NCBI GenBank assembly: GCA_030065635.1
Contig: JASJDJ010000023.1
Span: forward strand, 1-51,550
DNA: 51,550 nucleotides
Reading direction: 5' to 3'
Source: Xenococcaceae cyanobacterium MO_188.B32
GTDB lineage: Bacteria > Cyanobacteriota > Cyanobacteriia > Cyanobacteriales > Xenococcaceae
Below, one piece after another: positions 8,344 to 17,370 of the stretch. The position numbers and the translations under genes were made by a program. Each line of letters opens with the position of its first letter. The first letter of the stretch is position 1. The notes under the pieces were generated by a model. The model did no database searches and was not told the origin of the DNA. It saw only the letters and a list, made by a program, of their open reading frames with translations.

Positions 8344-8368
8344 GAGTTCGGATTTGATTCCCGAACTC
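8344..8368. terminator. Inverted repeat after tsaE (possible terminator)
   Basis: GAGTTCGG (8344-8351) pairs with CCGAACTC (8361-8368) around a 9-base loop, 14 bases after the tsaE stop. No T-run follows, so it may be only part of the CCGAACT-type repeat family seen at 38031-38065. Confidence 0.3.
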
Positions 8369-8399
8369 TCGAACTCCTGACGAGAAATAAGCAGGCAAA

Positions 8400-8436
8400 C
8401 GCAAGGCTCCGTCTTTTAAGCGGAGGTAAGGTGACC
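8400..8436 (+). other. Sequence resembling an IS200/IS605 right end
   Basis: The stretch CGCAAGGCTCCGTCTTTTAA then GCGGAGGTAAGGTGACC forms a small hairpin (CTCCG 407-411 with CGGAG 421-425, inner CTT/AAG). It resembles the conserved 3' end of cyanobacterial tnpB elements, where the omega-RNA scaffold ends just before the guide. No tnpA or tnpB lies beside it. I treat it as a possible solo remnant, from memory of such ends and without alignment. Confidence 0.3.
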
Positions 8437-8458
8437 ACAGTTCTTATGAGTAGAAGTA

Positions 8459-10582
8459 TTATTGTGAAGAATTAGAAACGCTAACGTTATTAATATCTAC
8501 TGTTAAAGCTTCCAATCTTTCTTTAACTTCAGGAGAAACCGATTCTTGATAGCGACCGTTCAAATAACGAGCAAAAAACTCTTCCATTGCAGCAGCAACA
8601 GCCAAGCGATTAGTTTCCTTTTTAAAGCCGTGTCCTTCTTGAGGTGCTAAAAGATATTTTACATCTCGGCCTAAATCCCGTAAAGCTACCACAATTTGGT
8701 CTGACTCTGCTTGTTTGACGCGAGGATCGTTTGCACCTTGAATTACCATTAAAGGGGCTGTAATTTTACTAGCAGAAAATAAGGGAGATCGTCGCTTTAA
8801 TTCTTCTCTTCCTTCGAGAGTATCTGGCTCTCCCATCCTTAATCTTAATTCGGCTCTCAGTGCTTCCCAGTATGGAGGTGTAGATTCAAATAAAGTTATA
8901 AGATTGGAAGGACCGACATAAGATACACCAGCAGCATAAAGATTGGCAGTAAATGCTAACCCGGCTAGAGTAGCGTAACCTCCATAAGAAATACCAAAAA
9001 TAGCAACTCGATCGCGGTCGGCAATGCCTCGTTCGATGAGATAATTAACTCCATCGGTAAGATCGTGTTGCATCGCCCCAGTTCCCCACTCTCTATTACC
9101 AGCATTGAGAAATGCTTTGCCGAAGCCTGTAGAACCTCTAAAATTGGGCTGTAAGACTGCATAACCGCGATTGGCTAAAAATTGAACAAAAGGATTGTAA
9201 CCCCAGGTATCTCTTGCCCAAGGACCGCCGTGAGGATAAATTATTACTGGTAGATTGCGGTCTGGTTTGCCGACAGGTAAGGTTAAATAGGCGGGGATTT
9301 CTAAGCCGTCTCTGGCAGTGTAGCGGATTGGAGTCATCAGTGCCAAATCTTCTCGTTCTAGTTCTGGAAGCACCCGATACAATAAGGTAAGTTTTCTCTC
9401 TCCGCGCTCGAATAGATAAGCCGAACCCGGATCGATATCGCTACTTATTGTAACTATCATTTTTCGCCCGTCTTGTGTCATGGAACGAAAGCCCAATTCG
9501 CCATCGGATAAGTTACTTTTGAGGTATTCTAAATCTGCTGCAAATTGCCGATCTTGAGGATAAATCCTCTGTCGGTCGCCTATATATACTGTTGCGATGA
9601 GTTCTTCTGTTTCTTCGGAAAAGATCGGCGAGCCAAAATCTACTTCTTTTTGAGGATCGGACTCGATAAGCTCTACTTTTCCAGTTTGCGGATAGAATAA
9701 TACTAGACGAGTTAAATCGATATCATCCCCTTGGTTAGTTACCATATAAACTCGATTGCCTTCTTTCGTAAACCTTATCGGCGAGCAAGTTTCCCCAAAT
9801 TTACAGCGATAAACTTCTATGAGTCGATCGCCTTCAAGCCGATTTATTTGAGTGCCACCGTCTGGTAAACTTACTATTGCCAGGCGCAAGTTACCTTCTA
9901 AGTCTGCTACCCAACTAGAAACGTTGCTGTCGTTTTTATAAATTAATTTTTTGGCTCCAGTGGAGATATCAATACTGTAAACATCGTGAAATCTCGGGTC
10001 GCGGTCGTTCAATCCAACAATAATAGTATTGGGATTATTTTCTGGTACGGCGTAGATCCGTGCTTGCACTTTTTCGTAGGGTGTTAAGTCTTTTGCTTCT
10101 GGTACTTCTTCCCCTCTTGCTGCCTTGGCTGTGGGTGATACGGCATAAATTCGGAAGTTTTCATTACCTCCTTTATCTTGTCTGAATAGTATGTATTTAC
10201 TATCTTCACTCCAAAAATAGTTAAGAATAGGACTATTGCGATCTTCGGTGAGCGGACGTGCTGCATTCATGGGTTCGTCTATTCCTTTAACCCAGATATT
10301 GATTATCCCGTTCAGTGGTTTGCGAAAAGCGAGGTATTTTCCATTAGGAGAAAGTTGTGCGCCAGATATTTCTGGATTGCCGAAAAATAATTTACGCTCG
10401 ATTAAAGAGGGTATTGCTTGGCGACTTTTGCGGTGCTGTGTTAGTTGTTCTCCAGTAGGGGTTTTTACGTTTGTTTCAAGCGATCTCGGCTCTGCCGAGG
10501 CACGTAGCGGTGGCACTTCTGATGTAAATAAAGAAGAAATGGCAAATATTCCCAATAAAATGCCTATTTTGTTTAGTTTCAT
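8459..10582 (-). CDS. S9-family prolyl oligopeptidase-like peptidase, exported
   Basis: At 707 residues the protein has an N-terminal signal peptide-like segment ([19 protein letters not shown]), a WD-like beta-propeller region (about 60-420; e.g. [26 protein letters not shown]) and a C-terminal alpha/beta-hydrolase domain. The catalytic triad is visible: Ser in [13 protein letters not shown] (about 535), Asp in GANDPRVKQ (about 618) and His in QEGHGF (about 650). The oxyanion region [12 protein letters not shown] is present. Such enzymes cleave short peptides, mostly in the periplasm when secreted. Substrate preference (acylaminoacyl or dipeptidyl) cannot be read. It is transcribed alone toward the tsaE gene. 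Confidence 0.9.
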   Translation of the reverse strand: MKLNKIGILLGIFAISSLFTSEVPPLRASAEPRSLETNVKTPTGEQLTQHRKSRQAIPSLIERKLFFGNPEISGAQLSPNGKYLAFRKPLNGIINIWVKGIDEPMNAARPLTEDRNSPILNYFWSEDSKYILFRQDKGGNENFRIYAVSPTAKAARGEEVPEAKDLTPYEKVQARIYAVPENNPNTIIVGLNDRDPRFHDVYSIDISTGAKKLIYKNDSNVSSWVADLEGNLRLAIVSLPDGGTQINRLEGDRLIEVYRCKFGETCSPIRFTKEGNRVYMVTNQGDDIDLTRLVLFYPQTGKVELIESDPQKEVDFGSPIFSEETEELIATVYIGDRQRIYPQDRQFAADLEYLKSNLSDGELGFRSMTQDGRKMIVTISSDIDPGSAYLFERGERKLTLLYRVLPELEREDLALMTPIRYTARDGLEIPAYLTLPVGKPDRNLPVIIYPHGGPWARDTWGYNPFVQFLANRGYAVLQPNFRGSTGFGKAFLNAGNREWGTGAMQHDLTDGVNYLIERGIADRDRVAIFGISYGGYATLAGLAFTANLYAAGVSYVGPSNLITLFESTPPYWEALRAELRLRMGEPDTLEGREELKRRSPLFSASKITAPLMVIQGANDPRVKQAESDQIVVALRDLGRDVKYLLAPQEGHGFKKETNRLAVAAAMEEFFARYLNGRYQESVSPEVKERLEALTVDINNVSVSNSSQ

Positions 10583-10644
10583 TGACTATATTGGTCGTTC
10601 AAAATTATGGTTAATTTTAACTTTAATTTAATTGACCAATATTT

Positions 10645-10670
10645 TAGGGGCAGTTTAGGAACTGCCCCTA
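10645..10670. repeat. GGGGCAGT palindromic hairpin repeat, copy 1
   Basis: TAGGGGCAGTT (10645-10655) and AACTGCCCCTA (10660-10670) form a perfect 11-bp stem with a 4-base loop. A second copy with a different loop is at 23228-23253. There is no T-run on either side, so it looks like a REP-type intergenic repeat, although the stem could stop transcription. Confidence 0.8.
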
Positions 10671-10779
10671 CCAACCACTAACTAGCTCGATCGATTAACT
10701 TTATTTGTATCTTTCTACATAATTAGAATAACGGATTCATAGTCCATCTCAGGATGAACTATGAACTTGCTTAAATTTT

Positions 10780-10896
10780 CTAGTCGATCCCCAATTGATT
10801 ACCGCGCTTATATTGTAGATAAGCAGCAACAAATAAACCTGCAAGGGTGATAGGAATTAAGCCTAGTACAATACCAAGAAGTAAGGGTTCAATCAA
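10780..10896 (-). CDS. petG: Cytochrome b6f complex subunit PetG
   Basis: This 38-residue membrane peptide reads (M)[19 protein letters not shown] then [18 protein letters not shown]. It matches PetG: the acidic start IEPLL, one transmembrane helix and the basic QYKR tail. PetG is a small subunit needed for assembly and stability of the cytochrome b6f complex in the thylakoid membrane. The start is TTG at 10896, 7 bases after a strong ribosome site (AAAGGAG, 10904-10910), which fixes the unusual start codon. It is divergent from the cytochrome gene at 11093. Confidence 0.93.
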   Translation of the reverse strand: MIEPLLLGIVLGLIPITLAGLFVAAYLQYKRGNQLGID

Positions 10897-10903
10897 AACG
10901 AAT

Positions 10904-10910
10904 CTCCTTT
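10904..10910 (-). promoter_or_regulatory. Ribosome binding site of petG
   Basis: AAAGGAG on the minus strand, seven bases before the TTG codon. It supports TTG as the true start, since no in-frame ATG exists in this short gene. Confidence 0.75.
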
Positions 10911-11092
10911 AGATCGATTATATATTTTCAATATATTTTACTTGAAAGTCAGGTATTTTGGGGGTTGTGATTATAGCATAATCGCAATTTGCTATCCACC
11001 AGACTTGCTTAGTTAGTCTATAAACTTTAAGCTATTTAATATATCAAAATTTATCTAAGCAAACATTATTCTACAGTAACCAAAAGTAACCA

Positions 11093-11467
11093 GTGGATAA
11101 CCAGATAATCCAGCCTTCTATCTTAGCGCAGCGAATTGTGTTAATAATTTTGCTGTCTATACTGATTGTTGCCATCAGTATTCTGGGAATCTATTGGCAG
11201 AGAATTTCCGATCCTTACGTTCGAGAAGTCTTATCTCTACCTGGCAACCCTACCAGAGGTAATGCGATTTTTCAAATTAATTGTGCTGGATGCCATGGTT
11301 TGCAAGCAGATAAAAATGTAGGACCGAGCTTACAAGATATTTCCAAAAGAAAATCGAAAGTTGAGATAATTTACCAAGTTATTAGCGGTCAAACTCCACC
11401 TATGCCAAAATTTAAGCCCAATTCTCAAGAAATGGCCGATTTGCTTACTTATCTAGAGCAACTTTAA
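11093..11467 (+). CDS. cytM: Cytochrome c, CytM-like
   Basis: The 124-residue protein has one N-terminal membrane segment (about residues 14-36, IVLIILLSILIVAISILGIY), then a class I cytochrome c fold: DPYVREVLSLPGNPTRG, haem motif CAGCH, GPSLQDI and the axial methionine in TPPMPKF. The layout and the DPYV...LSL-GNP-G stretch fit CytM, a low-abundance membrane-linked cytochrome of cyanobacteria that modulates electron flow under stress and in mixed growth. The start is GTG at 11093. It is divergent from petG, with 196 bases between the two starts. A different small c-type cytochrome is the main alternative. Confidence 0.8.
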   Translation: MDNQIIQPSILAQRIVLIILLSILIVAISILGIYWQRISDPYVREVLSLPGNPTRGNAIFQINCAGCHGLQADKNVGPSLQDISKRKSKVEIIYQVISGQTPPMPKFKPNSQEMADLLTYLEQL

Positions 11468-11473
11468 ATTAAG

Positions 11474-11725
11474 TTAGTATCTCTCTACACTACTTAAAAA
11501 TATCGGTTCAACTCTAATTGCAACTATTTGAGCCGGACGTACTACCATATACTCTCCCTGAATATTCTTAATCGGCACACTAATAAATTCTTGAGAGTCA
11601 GATTTAGGAACGAGTTCGCTCGTATACCATTTTTGAAATTCCTGGACGGTTTCAAACCGAACTTCTTCTTTATTACCACTAGACAGAAATATATGAATAG
11701 CGTATTCGTCTGCTTTTCTGGGCAT
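11474..11725 (-). CDS. Conserved small protein of unknown function
   Basis: I do not assign a known family to this 83-residue protein. It reads MPRKADEYAIHIFLSSGNKE at the start, then FQKWYTSELVPKS and VPIKNIQGEYMVVRPAQIVA, ending in IRVEPIFLSS. Alternating hydrophobic residues suggest a small beta-rich fold; there is no membrane segment or signal peptide. It is convergent with cytM, whose stop lies 6 bases from its own. The intact frame, good codon use and tight packing suggest a real gene. Confidence 0.65.
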   Translation of the reverse strand: MPRKADEYAIHIFLSSGNKEEVRFETVQEFQKWYTSELVPKSDSQEFISVPIKNIQGEYMVVRPAQIVAIRVEPIFLSSVERY

Positions 11726-11842
11726 AAGAGTTATCAGCGATCGAGTACAACTCTATAGTTCCCACAAACCAAGTTAAAGTATCATCGATTTGTATATTGC
11801 GAAATAATAATATACTTCGTTGAAAAGTAGTCTAAACAACTC

Positions 11843-12844
11843 ATGCAAGTAATTTTTTTCGGTACTCCTGAATTCGCCGTTCCCACCTTAGAACGTTTAC
11901 TACAACATCCTGATTTTGAAGTTCTTTCCGTCGTTAGCCAACCAGACAAACGAAGAGGAAGAGGAAGCAAAATGCTACCCTCGGCAGTCAAAAAAGTAGC
12001 CATAGCCAATAATTTACCAATCTGGCAACCAACCAGAATCAAAAAAGACCGAGAAACACTCGACAATCTAAGAGAAGCTAATGCAGATGCTTTTGTAGTG
12101 GTTGCTTACGGACAAATTTTATCTTCAGAAATTTTAACTATGCCCAAACTAGGTTGTATTAACGTCCATGGTTCGATTTTGCCCAAATATAGAGGGGCTG
12201 CACCAATTCAATGGAGTTTATATAACGGAGACGAGCGAACAGGAATTACGACCATGCTGATGGATGAGGGGATGGATACAGGGGATATGCTGCTAAAAGC
12301 CGAGACTCCAATTGGACTACTAGATAATGCTCATCAAATAGCCGCTATTTTAGCAGATCGAGGAGCAGATTTATTAATTGAAACTCTTTTGAAGTTAGAA
12401 AAACAAGAGATTAAATCCATCCCTCAAACAGATTCGGCAGCCACCTACGCGCCTTTAATTCAAAAATCTGATTATCTGCTAAATTGGTCTCGTCCTGCGA
12501 TCGATCTACACAATCAAATTCGGGGTTTTTTTCCTAATTGTGTAGCTAAATGGCAAGAAAAAACCCTAAAAATAACAGAAACATTCCCTCTAGCAGAAGA
12601 GTATCTCGATCGACTACCGAAAGAACTAAATACGATCGGACAGCAATGGCAATCGGTTGCCTCACTGACAGGAGAACCAGGAGAAATCCTTAGCAATTGG
12701 AAAAATTTAGGACCGATTGTCCAAACAGGAAAAGGACTTTTGCTACTCAGACAAGTACAACTTGCAGGTAAACGTTCTCAGTCTGGGTGGGATTTTGTTA
12801 ACGGTATGCGCGTCTCAGTGGGAGACAGAATAGATAATGGTTAA
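11843..12844 (+). CDS. fmt: Methionyl-tRNA formyltransferase
   Basis: Fmt transfers a formyl group from 10-formyl-THF to initiator Met-tRNA. The 333-residue protein has the N-terminal fold start [17 protein letters not shown], the cofactor loop KRRGRGSKM, the catalytic Asn/His in [19 protein letters not shown] (about residues 107-125) and Asp in [13 protein letters not shown]. The C-terminal OB-like domain follows ([18 protein letters not shown]). The length and all catalytic motifs are normal. Two bases separate its stop from the convergent gene at 12846. Confidence 0.95.
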   Translation: MQVIFFGTPEFAVPTLERLLQHPDFEVLSVVSQPDKRRGRGSKMLPSAVKKVAIANNLPIWQPTRIKKDRETLDNLREANADAFVVVAYGQILSSEILTMPKLGCINVHGSILPKYRGAAPIQWSLYNGDERTGITTMLMDEGMDTGDMLLKAETPIGLLDNAHQIAAILADRGADLLIETLLKLEKQEIKSIPQTDSAATYAPLIQKSDYLLNWSRPAIDLHNQIRGFFPNCVAKWQEKTLKITETFPLAEEYLDRLPKELNTIGQQWQSVASLTGEPGEILSNWKNLGPIVQTGKGLLLLRQVQLAGKRSQSGWDFVNGMRVSVGDRIDNG

Positions 12845-12845
12845 A

Positions 12846-13205
12846 TTAAGACTCTATTGGTTCATAATGGAAACAATCTAGACAAGGTCCTTCAGGATTA
12901 ACCGCACAGCGTAAAATTTCCGAACGAGCATTTAAATAACAACTAGGGTCTCCTATAATCCAGCGTCCTTCAATTAAGGTCTTTTCTTTTAGTGGACGAG
13001 ATTCTTGAACATGGAGAGAAATTTTGTGTAAATGATAGCCACCGATCTTATATTGGTAGTGATGGTGGCGTTCCAAAACAGTGTAAGTTTTTCCTTTTAA
13101 TTCTAAATAATTGCCCGGTTGTGGCATCCAATCAAGTTTGGTTTTACCCAAAGATTGATTAGAGTTGCTTAAGATAATTTCTGTGAGTAATGAATCTGAC
13201 TCCAT
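12846..13205 (-). CDS. DUF6464-like cyanobacterial protein
   Basis: A 119-residue soluble protein. The middle has GNYLELKGKTYTVLERHHHY and YKIGGYHLHKISLHVQ; the C-terminus has IGDPSCYLNARSEILRCAVN followed by GPCLDCFHYE. The three or four cysteines in the tail (SCY, RCAVN, GPCLDC) could bind a metal or form a disulfide. I recognise it as a cyanobacterium-specific family, named DUF6464 from memory; its function is unknown. It is transcribed toward fmt. Confidence 0.65.
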   Translation of the reverse strand: MESDSLLTEIILSNSNQSLGKTKLDWMPQPGNYLELKGKTYTVLERHHHYQYKIGGYHLHKISLHVQESRPLKEKTLIEGRWIIGDPSCYLNARSEILRCAVNPEGPCLDCFHYEPIES

Positions 13206-13292
13206 AGGCGGTTCTCTACTTATGGCTACATCTGAAAATAGTAGCGCGATTGTGAGCCTATATTCATCTGATTTAGTTTATTCCTGATTTAT

Positions 13293-14210
13293 TTAAGTTT
13301 TATCAATTTTGTCAACTAATCCCTTGTAATTTTTGAGAACATCCAAAAAAGCAAAAACGGCTGGAGTGTGCAAAGCATTTTTGACAACTGCTGCTTTAAT
13401 AATTCTTTCTAGAGGGACTGGCAAAGAATAAACCTTGAGTTGTTCGGGAACGGGTTCGGCAGCAAGTCGGGGCATAATTGCTGCACCCAAGCCTTGTATT
13501 GCCATGCTAGTGATAGTTGAGTCCTGCTTGATTTGATAAGCAATATTTACTGATTCTGCCGAACGCTGCAAATATTTACGAATTCTTGTCGAACAGCTAT
13601 CAATAGCCGAGATAATTAAGGGATAGGTTGCTAATTGTTCCCAAGTTAATTGTAGCTGGTTTAATTCTAAGCTACGGGGGAGTAACACTACATATTCATC
13701 CCTGAAAATTTTCCAAGTTTCAAACTCCTCAGAACAAGGGAGATGAACTAAACCAATATCCGCTTGACCCGAACGCAAGATACTTTCTTTCTCCATATGT
13801 TCGTCAATTTCAATAATGCTGATTGTAATTGAAGGAAAGCGGTCGCGAAATTGAGCAATTAATGTAGGAAGTATATGAGTTGCTGCACTACGAAAAGCTA
13901 CAACTCTGACGTTTCCTCCTTCTAAACCTTTAACTCGATTAGCTTCTGTTACCATTTTTTGTAACAAATCTAATATTTCTTGGGCTGGCAAGATTAACTG
14001 TTCTCCGACGGGGGTAAGATATGCTCCATTACGACCTCGATGAAAGAGAATTATGCCTAATTCTGTCTCTAAAGTAGCGATCGCGTGACTGACTGCTGAC
14101 TGAGAAATATTTAGGTGCAAAGCAGCCTCGCTAAAATTTTTATAATCCGCCACTGCTACTAAGGTTCGTAGCTGTGAAATTTTCAGTTTGTAGGGATCGA
14201 TCGCACTCAT
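13293..14210 (-). CDS. LysR-family transcriptional regulator
   Basis: An N-terminal winged HTH is clear: LKISQLRTLVAVADYKNFSE, AALHLNISQSAVSHAIATLE and LGIILFHRGRNGAYLTPVGE. A substrate-binding domain follows (about residues 90-295) with VRVVAFRSAATHILPTLI and DIGLVHLP. I use ATG 14210, which gives the usual short N-terminus; a TTG at 14225 would add five residues. LysR proteins usually regulate a divergent gene, but the 600 bases upstream hold only small proteins, so the target and ligand are unknown. It is not a recognisable RbcR, NdhR or NtcB. Confidence 0.88.
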   Translation of the reverse strand: MSAIDPYKLKISQLRTLVAVADYKNFSEAALHLNISQSAVSHAIATLETELGIILFHRGRNGAYLTPVGEQLILPAQEILDLLQKMVTEANRVKGLEGGNVRVVAFRSAATHILPTLIAQFRDRFPSITISIIEIDEHMEKESILRSGQADIGLVHLPCSEEFETWKIFRDEYVVLLPRSLELNQLQLTWEQLATYPLIISAIDSCSTRIRKYLQRSAESVNIAYQIKQDSTITSMAIQGLGAAIMPRLAAEPVPEQLKVYSLPVPLERIIKAAVVKNALHTPAVFAFLDVLKNYKGLVDKIDKT

Positions 14211-14560
14211 AGGTCTAATTATCAATCTCTGAAGAATATTTCGCTAAGATTTCTAACCTTTCCTTCTGAAAGTTATTGTACAAGCCAGTTTGAGGTAAAA
14301 ATATTTAACTATTAATTTTATTCATACTTACTATACATATATTGTTTTGTCGCTCGGACATCAAATAGTTAAAGTTTATTTATTGCTAGTAAAAGAAATT
14401 TTTCAATATTAACAATAATTTCTGAATATCATCCGATCGCTCTCCTATATATACCTGAAAAAATACCTGAATTTTTCCTCTAGTACTAACGAAAAGTGAG
14501 AGACCCAATTTATTTATTACTAGCCAAAACAATCTCAATATTAACAAGTGAATATATACC
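14211..14560. other. Intergenic region between the LysR gene and a small frame
   Basis: About 350 bases of AT-rich DNA. It contains the first copy and part of the second copy of a 40-base imperfect direct repeat (14375-14415 and 14509-14547). No credible gene is seen: the minus-strand frame over 14386-14601 has no ribosome site and a low-complexity product. Confidence 0.5.
14375..14547. repeat. Imperfect direct repeat, two 40-base copies
   Basis: Copy 1 (14375-14415) and copy 2 (14509-14547) share TTTATTTATT, CTAG, then a CAATATTAACAA end, with small differences between. The second copy ends just upstream of the small frame at 14561. The pattern may be a degraded duplication of a gene's leader. 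Confidence 0.6.
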
Positions 14561-14719
14561 ATGAAAATTCTCTTACAGCCAGAAGCCAAAAAGATTAGCA
14601 ATTACGAATTAGAAAGAAATCAGCAGTATTTAATCGAATTATACCGAAAAATATATCGCTTATTTTCTAGATTTAGTTTCAATTTACATCAGTTCGAGCG
14701 TCGAAATACTTGTAGATAA
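14561..14719 (+). CDS. Small hypothetical protein (52 aa)
   Basis: An ATG frame encodes MKILLQPEAKKISNYELERN, then QQYLIELYRKIYRLFSRF and a basic tail ending in CR. It is helical, basic and amphipathic, with no signal peptide or membrane segment. No clear Shine-Dalgarno sequence precedes it. Its codon use (AAA, GAA, TTA) resembles the neighbours, and it lies in the same direction as the gene at 14814. I cannot name a family. It may be a real small protein or chance. Confidence 0.4.
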   Translation: MKILLQPEAKKISNYELERNQQYLIELYRKIYRLFSRFSFNLHQFERRNTCR

Positions 14720-14813
14720 AAAGCCAATACTCAAGTCTTATTTGTTCGCTCGGAGTATTTGATTTGAAATGCTATTTACCAGTTACTATTTTACGATCGA
14801 GGAAGATTCAGCT

Positions 14814-15023
14814 ATGAAAATTACACGGTTTATTAACAATATTTTGAGAAAAATTGGACGAAGTTTGGTAGTGCAAAATAACGAGCCTATAATTAAGCAA
14901 AAGCGAGACCGCTACGGTAATTGTTATTGGCAAATTTACGATTTTACCACCAATAAATTCTATGATTTTGGCTCAGAACAAGATGTAAGAGCCTGGATCG
15001 AACAGCGTTACCATGGTTTTTAA
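14814..15023 (+). CDS. Conserved small cyanobacterial protein
   Basis: The chosen ATG (14814) follows a GAGGA ribosome site by about ten bases and gives a 69-residue protein starting MKITRFINNILRKIGRSLV. An upstream in-frame ATG at 14769 would add 15 poorly placed residues. The C-terminus, KQKRDRYGNCYWQIYDFTTN and FGSEQDVRAWIEQRY, matches a family of small proteins I know only as cyanobacterial hypotheticals (W-Q-Y-D...FGSE-VR-WIE-RY). The N-terminus is a basic amphipathic helix that could touch a membrane. Function unknown. Confidence 0.75.
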   Translation: MKITRFINNILRKIGRSLVVQNNEPIIKQKRDRYGNCYWQIYDFTTNKFYDFGSEQDVRAWIEQRYHGF

Positions 15024-15234
15024 ATTGTTAGTAAAAATCATCTAAAAAGGTTGGGAAGAAAGAAAATATGTGTGAACTTTGTTCGTCAACTATGGACTAT
15101 CATTAACAAAGTGGACTTTTAAACAGCGATCGCTCTCCGCAAAAGTTAATTTGAATACTCTGGTAGAGGCAGCCCTTGTTGTTTGAGAAAAGATAACTTA
15201 TTAGTTGTTATTCTCTGAGCGATCGCGGAGTTAG

Positions 15235-15999
15235 TTAGTATTTATTTTTTTCTAAAACCCAAATCATAAAAGGGCTAGTTTCCTTCTGGAATTCAGCATA
15301 AGAGTAATCTCCATATAAATGAATTAAATGAAAACCATGAGATTGAGCTAATTTTTGAAATTCTGACTGCTGGTGTAGATAAAACTGGATGTCTACAAAA
15401 CTTTTGGACTCGATTACTTTATTAGAATCGTATAATTCCCAAAATTGAGTTCCTTTCACCAGAGAATTTTGGCGGTCGTATTCTTCCACACTCCATAAAA
15501 ATAAAGTCCCCCCATCATTAGAAAGAGAATATTTTCCTCGTAAAAATAACTGTCCATTTACCGACTTGAGCCTAACTAGAGGATTGTGTAGCGTACAAAT
15601 AAAGCGTCCTGTTTCTGTCAGACAATTCCAGATTCCTTTTAATGCTTTATGTTGTTCATCTAAACCGATTATCTCGGAAAAAGAGTTAAACGGAATAATT
15701 ATCAAATCAAACTTTTCTGGTAGAGTAAGATTAGCCATATCTTGCTCATAAACATTAGCAGATAAACCTTTTGCTGCTAGTTTTTGACGCAGAATGGCGA
15801 GCATATCTGGAGAATTATCAACGCAAGTTAGAGATACGCCAGCTTCTATCAGTGGAATTGATAAGCGACCAGTTCCAGACGTTAATTCCAGTACGCGCTC
15901 TCTATTTTTAGCTTCGTTTACAAAAAATGGTACATCGATATCTGTCTTGACATAGCTATCATACCAAGGAGCTACTTGAGAATAATCCATTGCAGCCAT
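15235..15999 (-). CDS. Class I SAM-dependent methyltransferase
   Basis: The 254-residue protein carries the class I methyltransferase motifs: motif I VLELTSGTGRLSIPLIEAG (SAM-binding G-x-G), acidic loop VDNSPDMLAI (motif post-I), and EQDMANLTLPEKFDLIIIPF (motif II region). The N-terminal start MAAMDYSQVAPWYDSYV is typical of ubiquinone/UbiE-like small-molecule methyltransferases. An AAGGAG ribosome site lies about ten bases before ATG 15999. The substrate cannot be told. It is transcribed alone. Confidence 0.85.
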   Translation of the reverse strand: MAAMDYSQVAPWYDSYVKTDIDVPFFVNEAKNRERVLELTSGTGRLSIPLIEAGVSLTCVDNSPDMLAILRQKLAAKGLSANVYEQDMANLTLPEKFDLIIIPFNSFSEIIGLDEQHKALKGIWNCLTETGRFICTLHNPLVRLKSVNGQLFLRGKYSLSNDGGTLFLWSVEEYDRQNSLVKGTQFWELYDSNKVIESKSFVDIQFYLHQQSEFQKLAQSHGFHLIHLYGDYSYAEFQKETSPFMIWVLEKNKY

Positions 16000-16096
16000 G
16001 GAAATATACTCCTTCTATCTGGTCTGAGAACAGATTAAAAAGAGATCGAGAAAAACTAGAGAAGAATAAGATGTATCTTGATTAGATCAACCAAAA

Positions 16097-16885
16097 TTAT
16101 GGTACTTCTACAATTACAGGAGCATGATCGCTAGGTTTAGTTAATTTTCTCGGCTCTCGATCGATCCAACAATTGGTTGCTTGTTGATATAGTTCTGGCG
16201 TTAAATAGTGATGATCTATACGCCAACCTCGATCTCGCTGAAAACCTGCTGCCCGATAATCCCACCAACTAAAATGTCCGGCTTCGGTAGTGAATTTGCG
16301 AAAAGCATCTTGTAAACCTATACTGAGTACTTCTTTTAAAGCTTCTCTTTCTGCAGGAGAAGACATAATATGTTTTTCTTTACCTTGAGGATTATAAATA
16401 TCGCGGTCTTCTAAAGCAATATTAAAATCTCCACACACGCACATCGCTCGTGCTTGTTTTTCTTGCAGTGTTTGTAGATATTCTTTTAATAGCTTTAACC
16501 ACTCCAATTTATATTCATACTTATCACTGACAATATCTCCACCATTAGGGACATAGAGATTGACTAAGCGAATATTACCCACAACCCCAGTAATAACTCG
16601 TTTCTGTAAATCAAATTCTTGGGCGATCGAGCCAATAATAGGAGTAAAACCAGCACTAACTTCTGTTAGAGGAGTAAGACTAAATATAGCTACGCCGTTG
16701 TAAGCTTTTTGTCCTGAAATATAGAGATGATAGCCCAGTTCTTCAAACCGAGTACGGGGAAAATCTCGATCGAGCGCTTTAGTTTCTTGTAAACAGAGAA
16801 CATCTATAGAATTTTCCTGTAGCCAATTGGCAACAATCTCCTGGCGAGTACGAATCGAGTTAACATTCCAAGTTGCTATTTTCAT
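16097..16885 (-). CDS. xth: Exodeoxyribonuclease III / AP endonuclease
   Basis: XthA-type enzyme of base-excision repair, cutting DNA 5' of abasic sites with Mg2+. The 262-residue protein shows MKIATWNVNSIRTR, the metal glutamate in DVLCLQETKA, the NLYVPNGG loop, CGDFNIALEDRDIYNP, the WWDYRAAGFQRDRGWRIDHH region and the C-terminal SDHAPVIVE with the catalytic His. All active-site motifs are present and the length is standard. It is divergent from the GGCT-like gene, with their possible 5' ends very close. Confidence 0.93.
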   Translation of the reverse strand: MKIATWNVNSIRTRQEIVANWLQENSIDVLCLQETKALDRDFPRTRFEELGYHLYISGQKAYNGVAIFSLTPLTEVSAGFTPIIGSIAQEFDLQKRVITGVVGNIRLVNLYVPNGGDIVSDKYEYKLEWLKLLKEYLQTLQEKQARAMCVCGDFNIALEDRDIYNPQGKEKHIMSSPAEREALKEVLSIGLQDAFRKFTTEAGHFSWWDYRAAGFQRDRGWRIDHHYLTPELYQQATNCWIDREPRKLTKPSDHAPVIVEVP

Positions 16886-16953
16886 TTACCCATATTTTCA
16901 CAAAAGTAAATCATAGTTTAACTTATAGGATGTTTTTTTCTTGGCTGAATTTG

Positions 16954-17370
16954 ATGACCAAAATCAATGTCTTTGTTTACGGGACTCTTAAACCAGGAGA
17001 AAGCAACTACCTAAATCATTGTGCGGGTAAAACGATTGAAGAAACTCAAGCCTATACTTGGGGAAAGTTATACCATCTATCTTTAGGATATCCAGCTATG
17101 ACGGAAGGGGATCAAAAGATTGAAGGTTATCTACTCACTTTTAGCGATGCTAGTATCTTGACTAGTTTAGATGAACTAGAAGACTATCATCAAGAGCGAT
17201 CGCTAGAATTAAACGAATATTATCGCCAGCAAGTTTCCGTTTATAATTTTGCTGACGATTTTTTAGGTTTGGCTTGGAGTTACTTTATGAACTTAGAGAA
17301 AATTAAACAACTAAAAGGCATTCCCGTTAATTCGGGATATTGGCATAGTAAATTAATAATTAATTATTAA
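16954..17370 (+). CDS. Gamma-glutamylcyclotransferase-like (GGCT/AIG2) protein
   Basis: The core starts NVFVYGTLKPGESNYL, the family's substrate-binding Y-G-T-L loop, and continues TWGKLYHLSLGYPAM and LDELEDY, where the first Glu is the usual catalytic acid. I use ATG 16954 because the family begins here; in-frame starts at 16930 (after TTATAGG) or 16873 would add unrelated residues and the latter would overlap xth. GGCT-fold enzymes release 5-oxoproline from gamma-glutamyl peptides, but small bacterial members often have unknown substrates. It is tail-to-tail with the anti-sigma gene, overlapping by four bases. Confidence 0.82.
   Translation: MTKINVFVYGTLKPGESNYLNHCAGKTIEETQAYTWGKLYHLSLGYPAMTEGDQKIEGYLLTFSDASILTSLDELEDYHQERSLELNEYYRQQVSVYNFADDFLGLAWSYFMNLEKIKQLKGIPVNSGYWHSKLIINY

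Noticed and set aside
14386..14601. Minus-strand frame of 71 codons in the gap after the LysR gene
   Set aside because: Low-complexity product, no ribosome site, overlaps the direct repeats and the plus-strand small frame.
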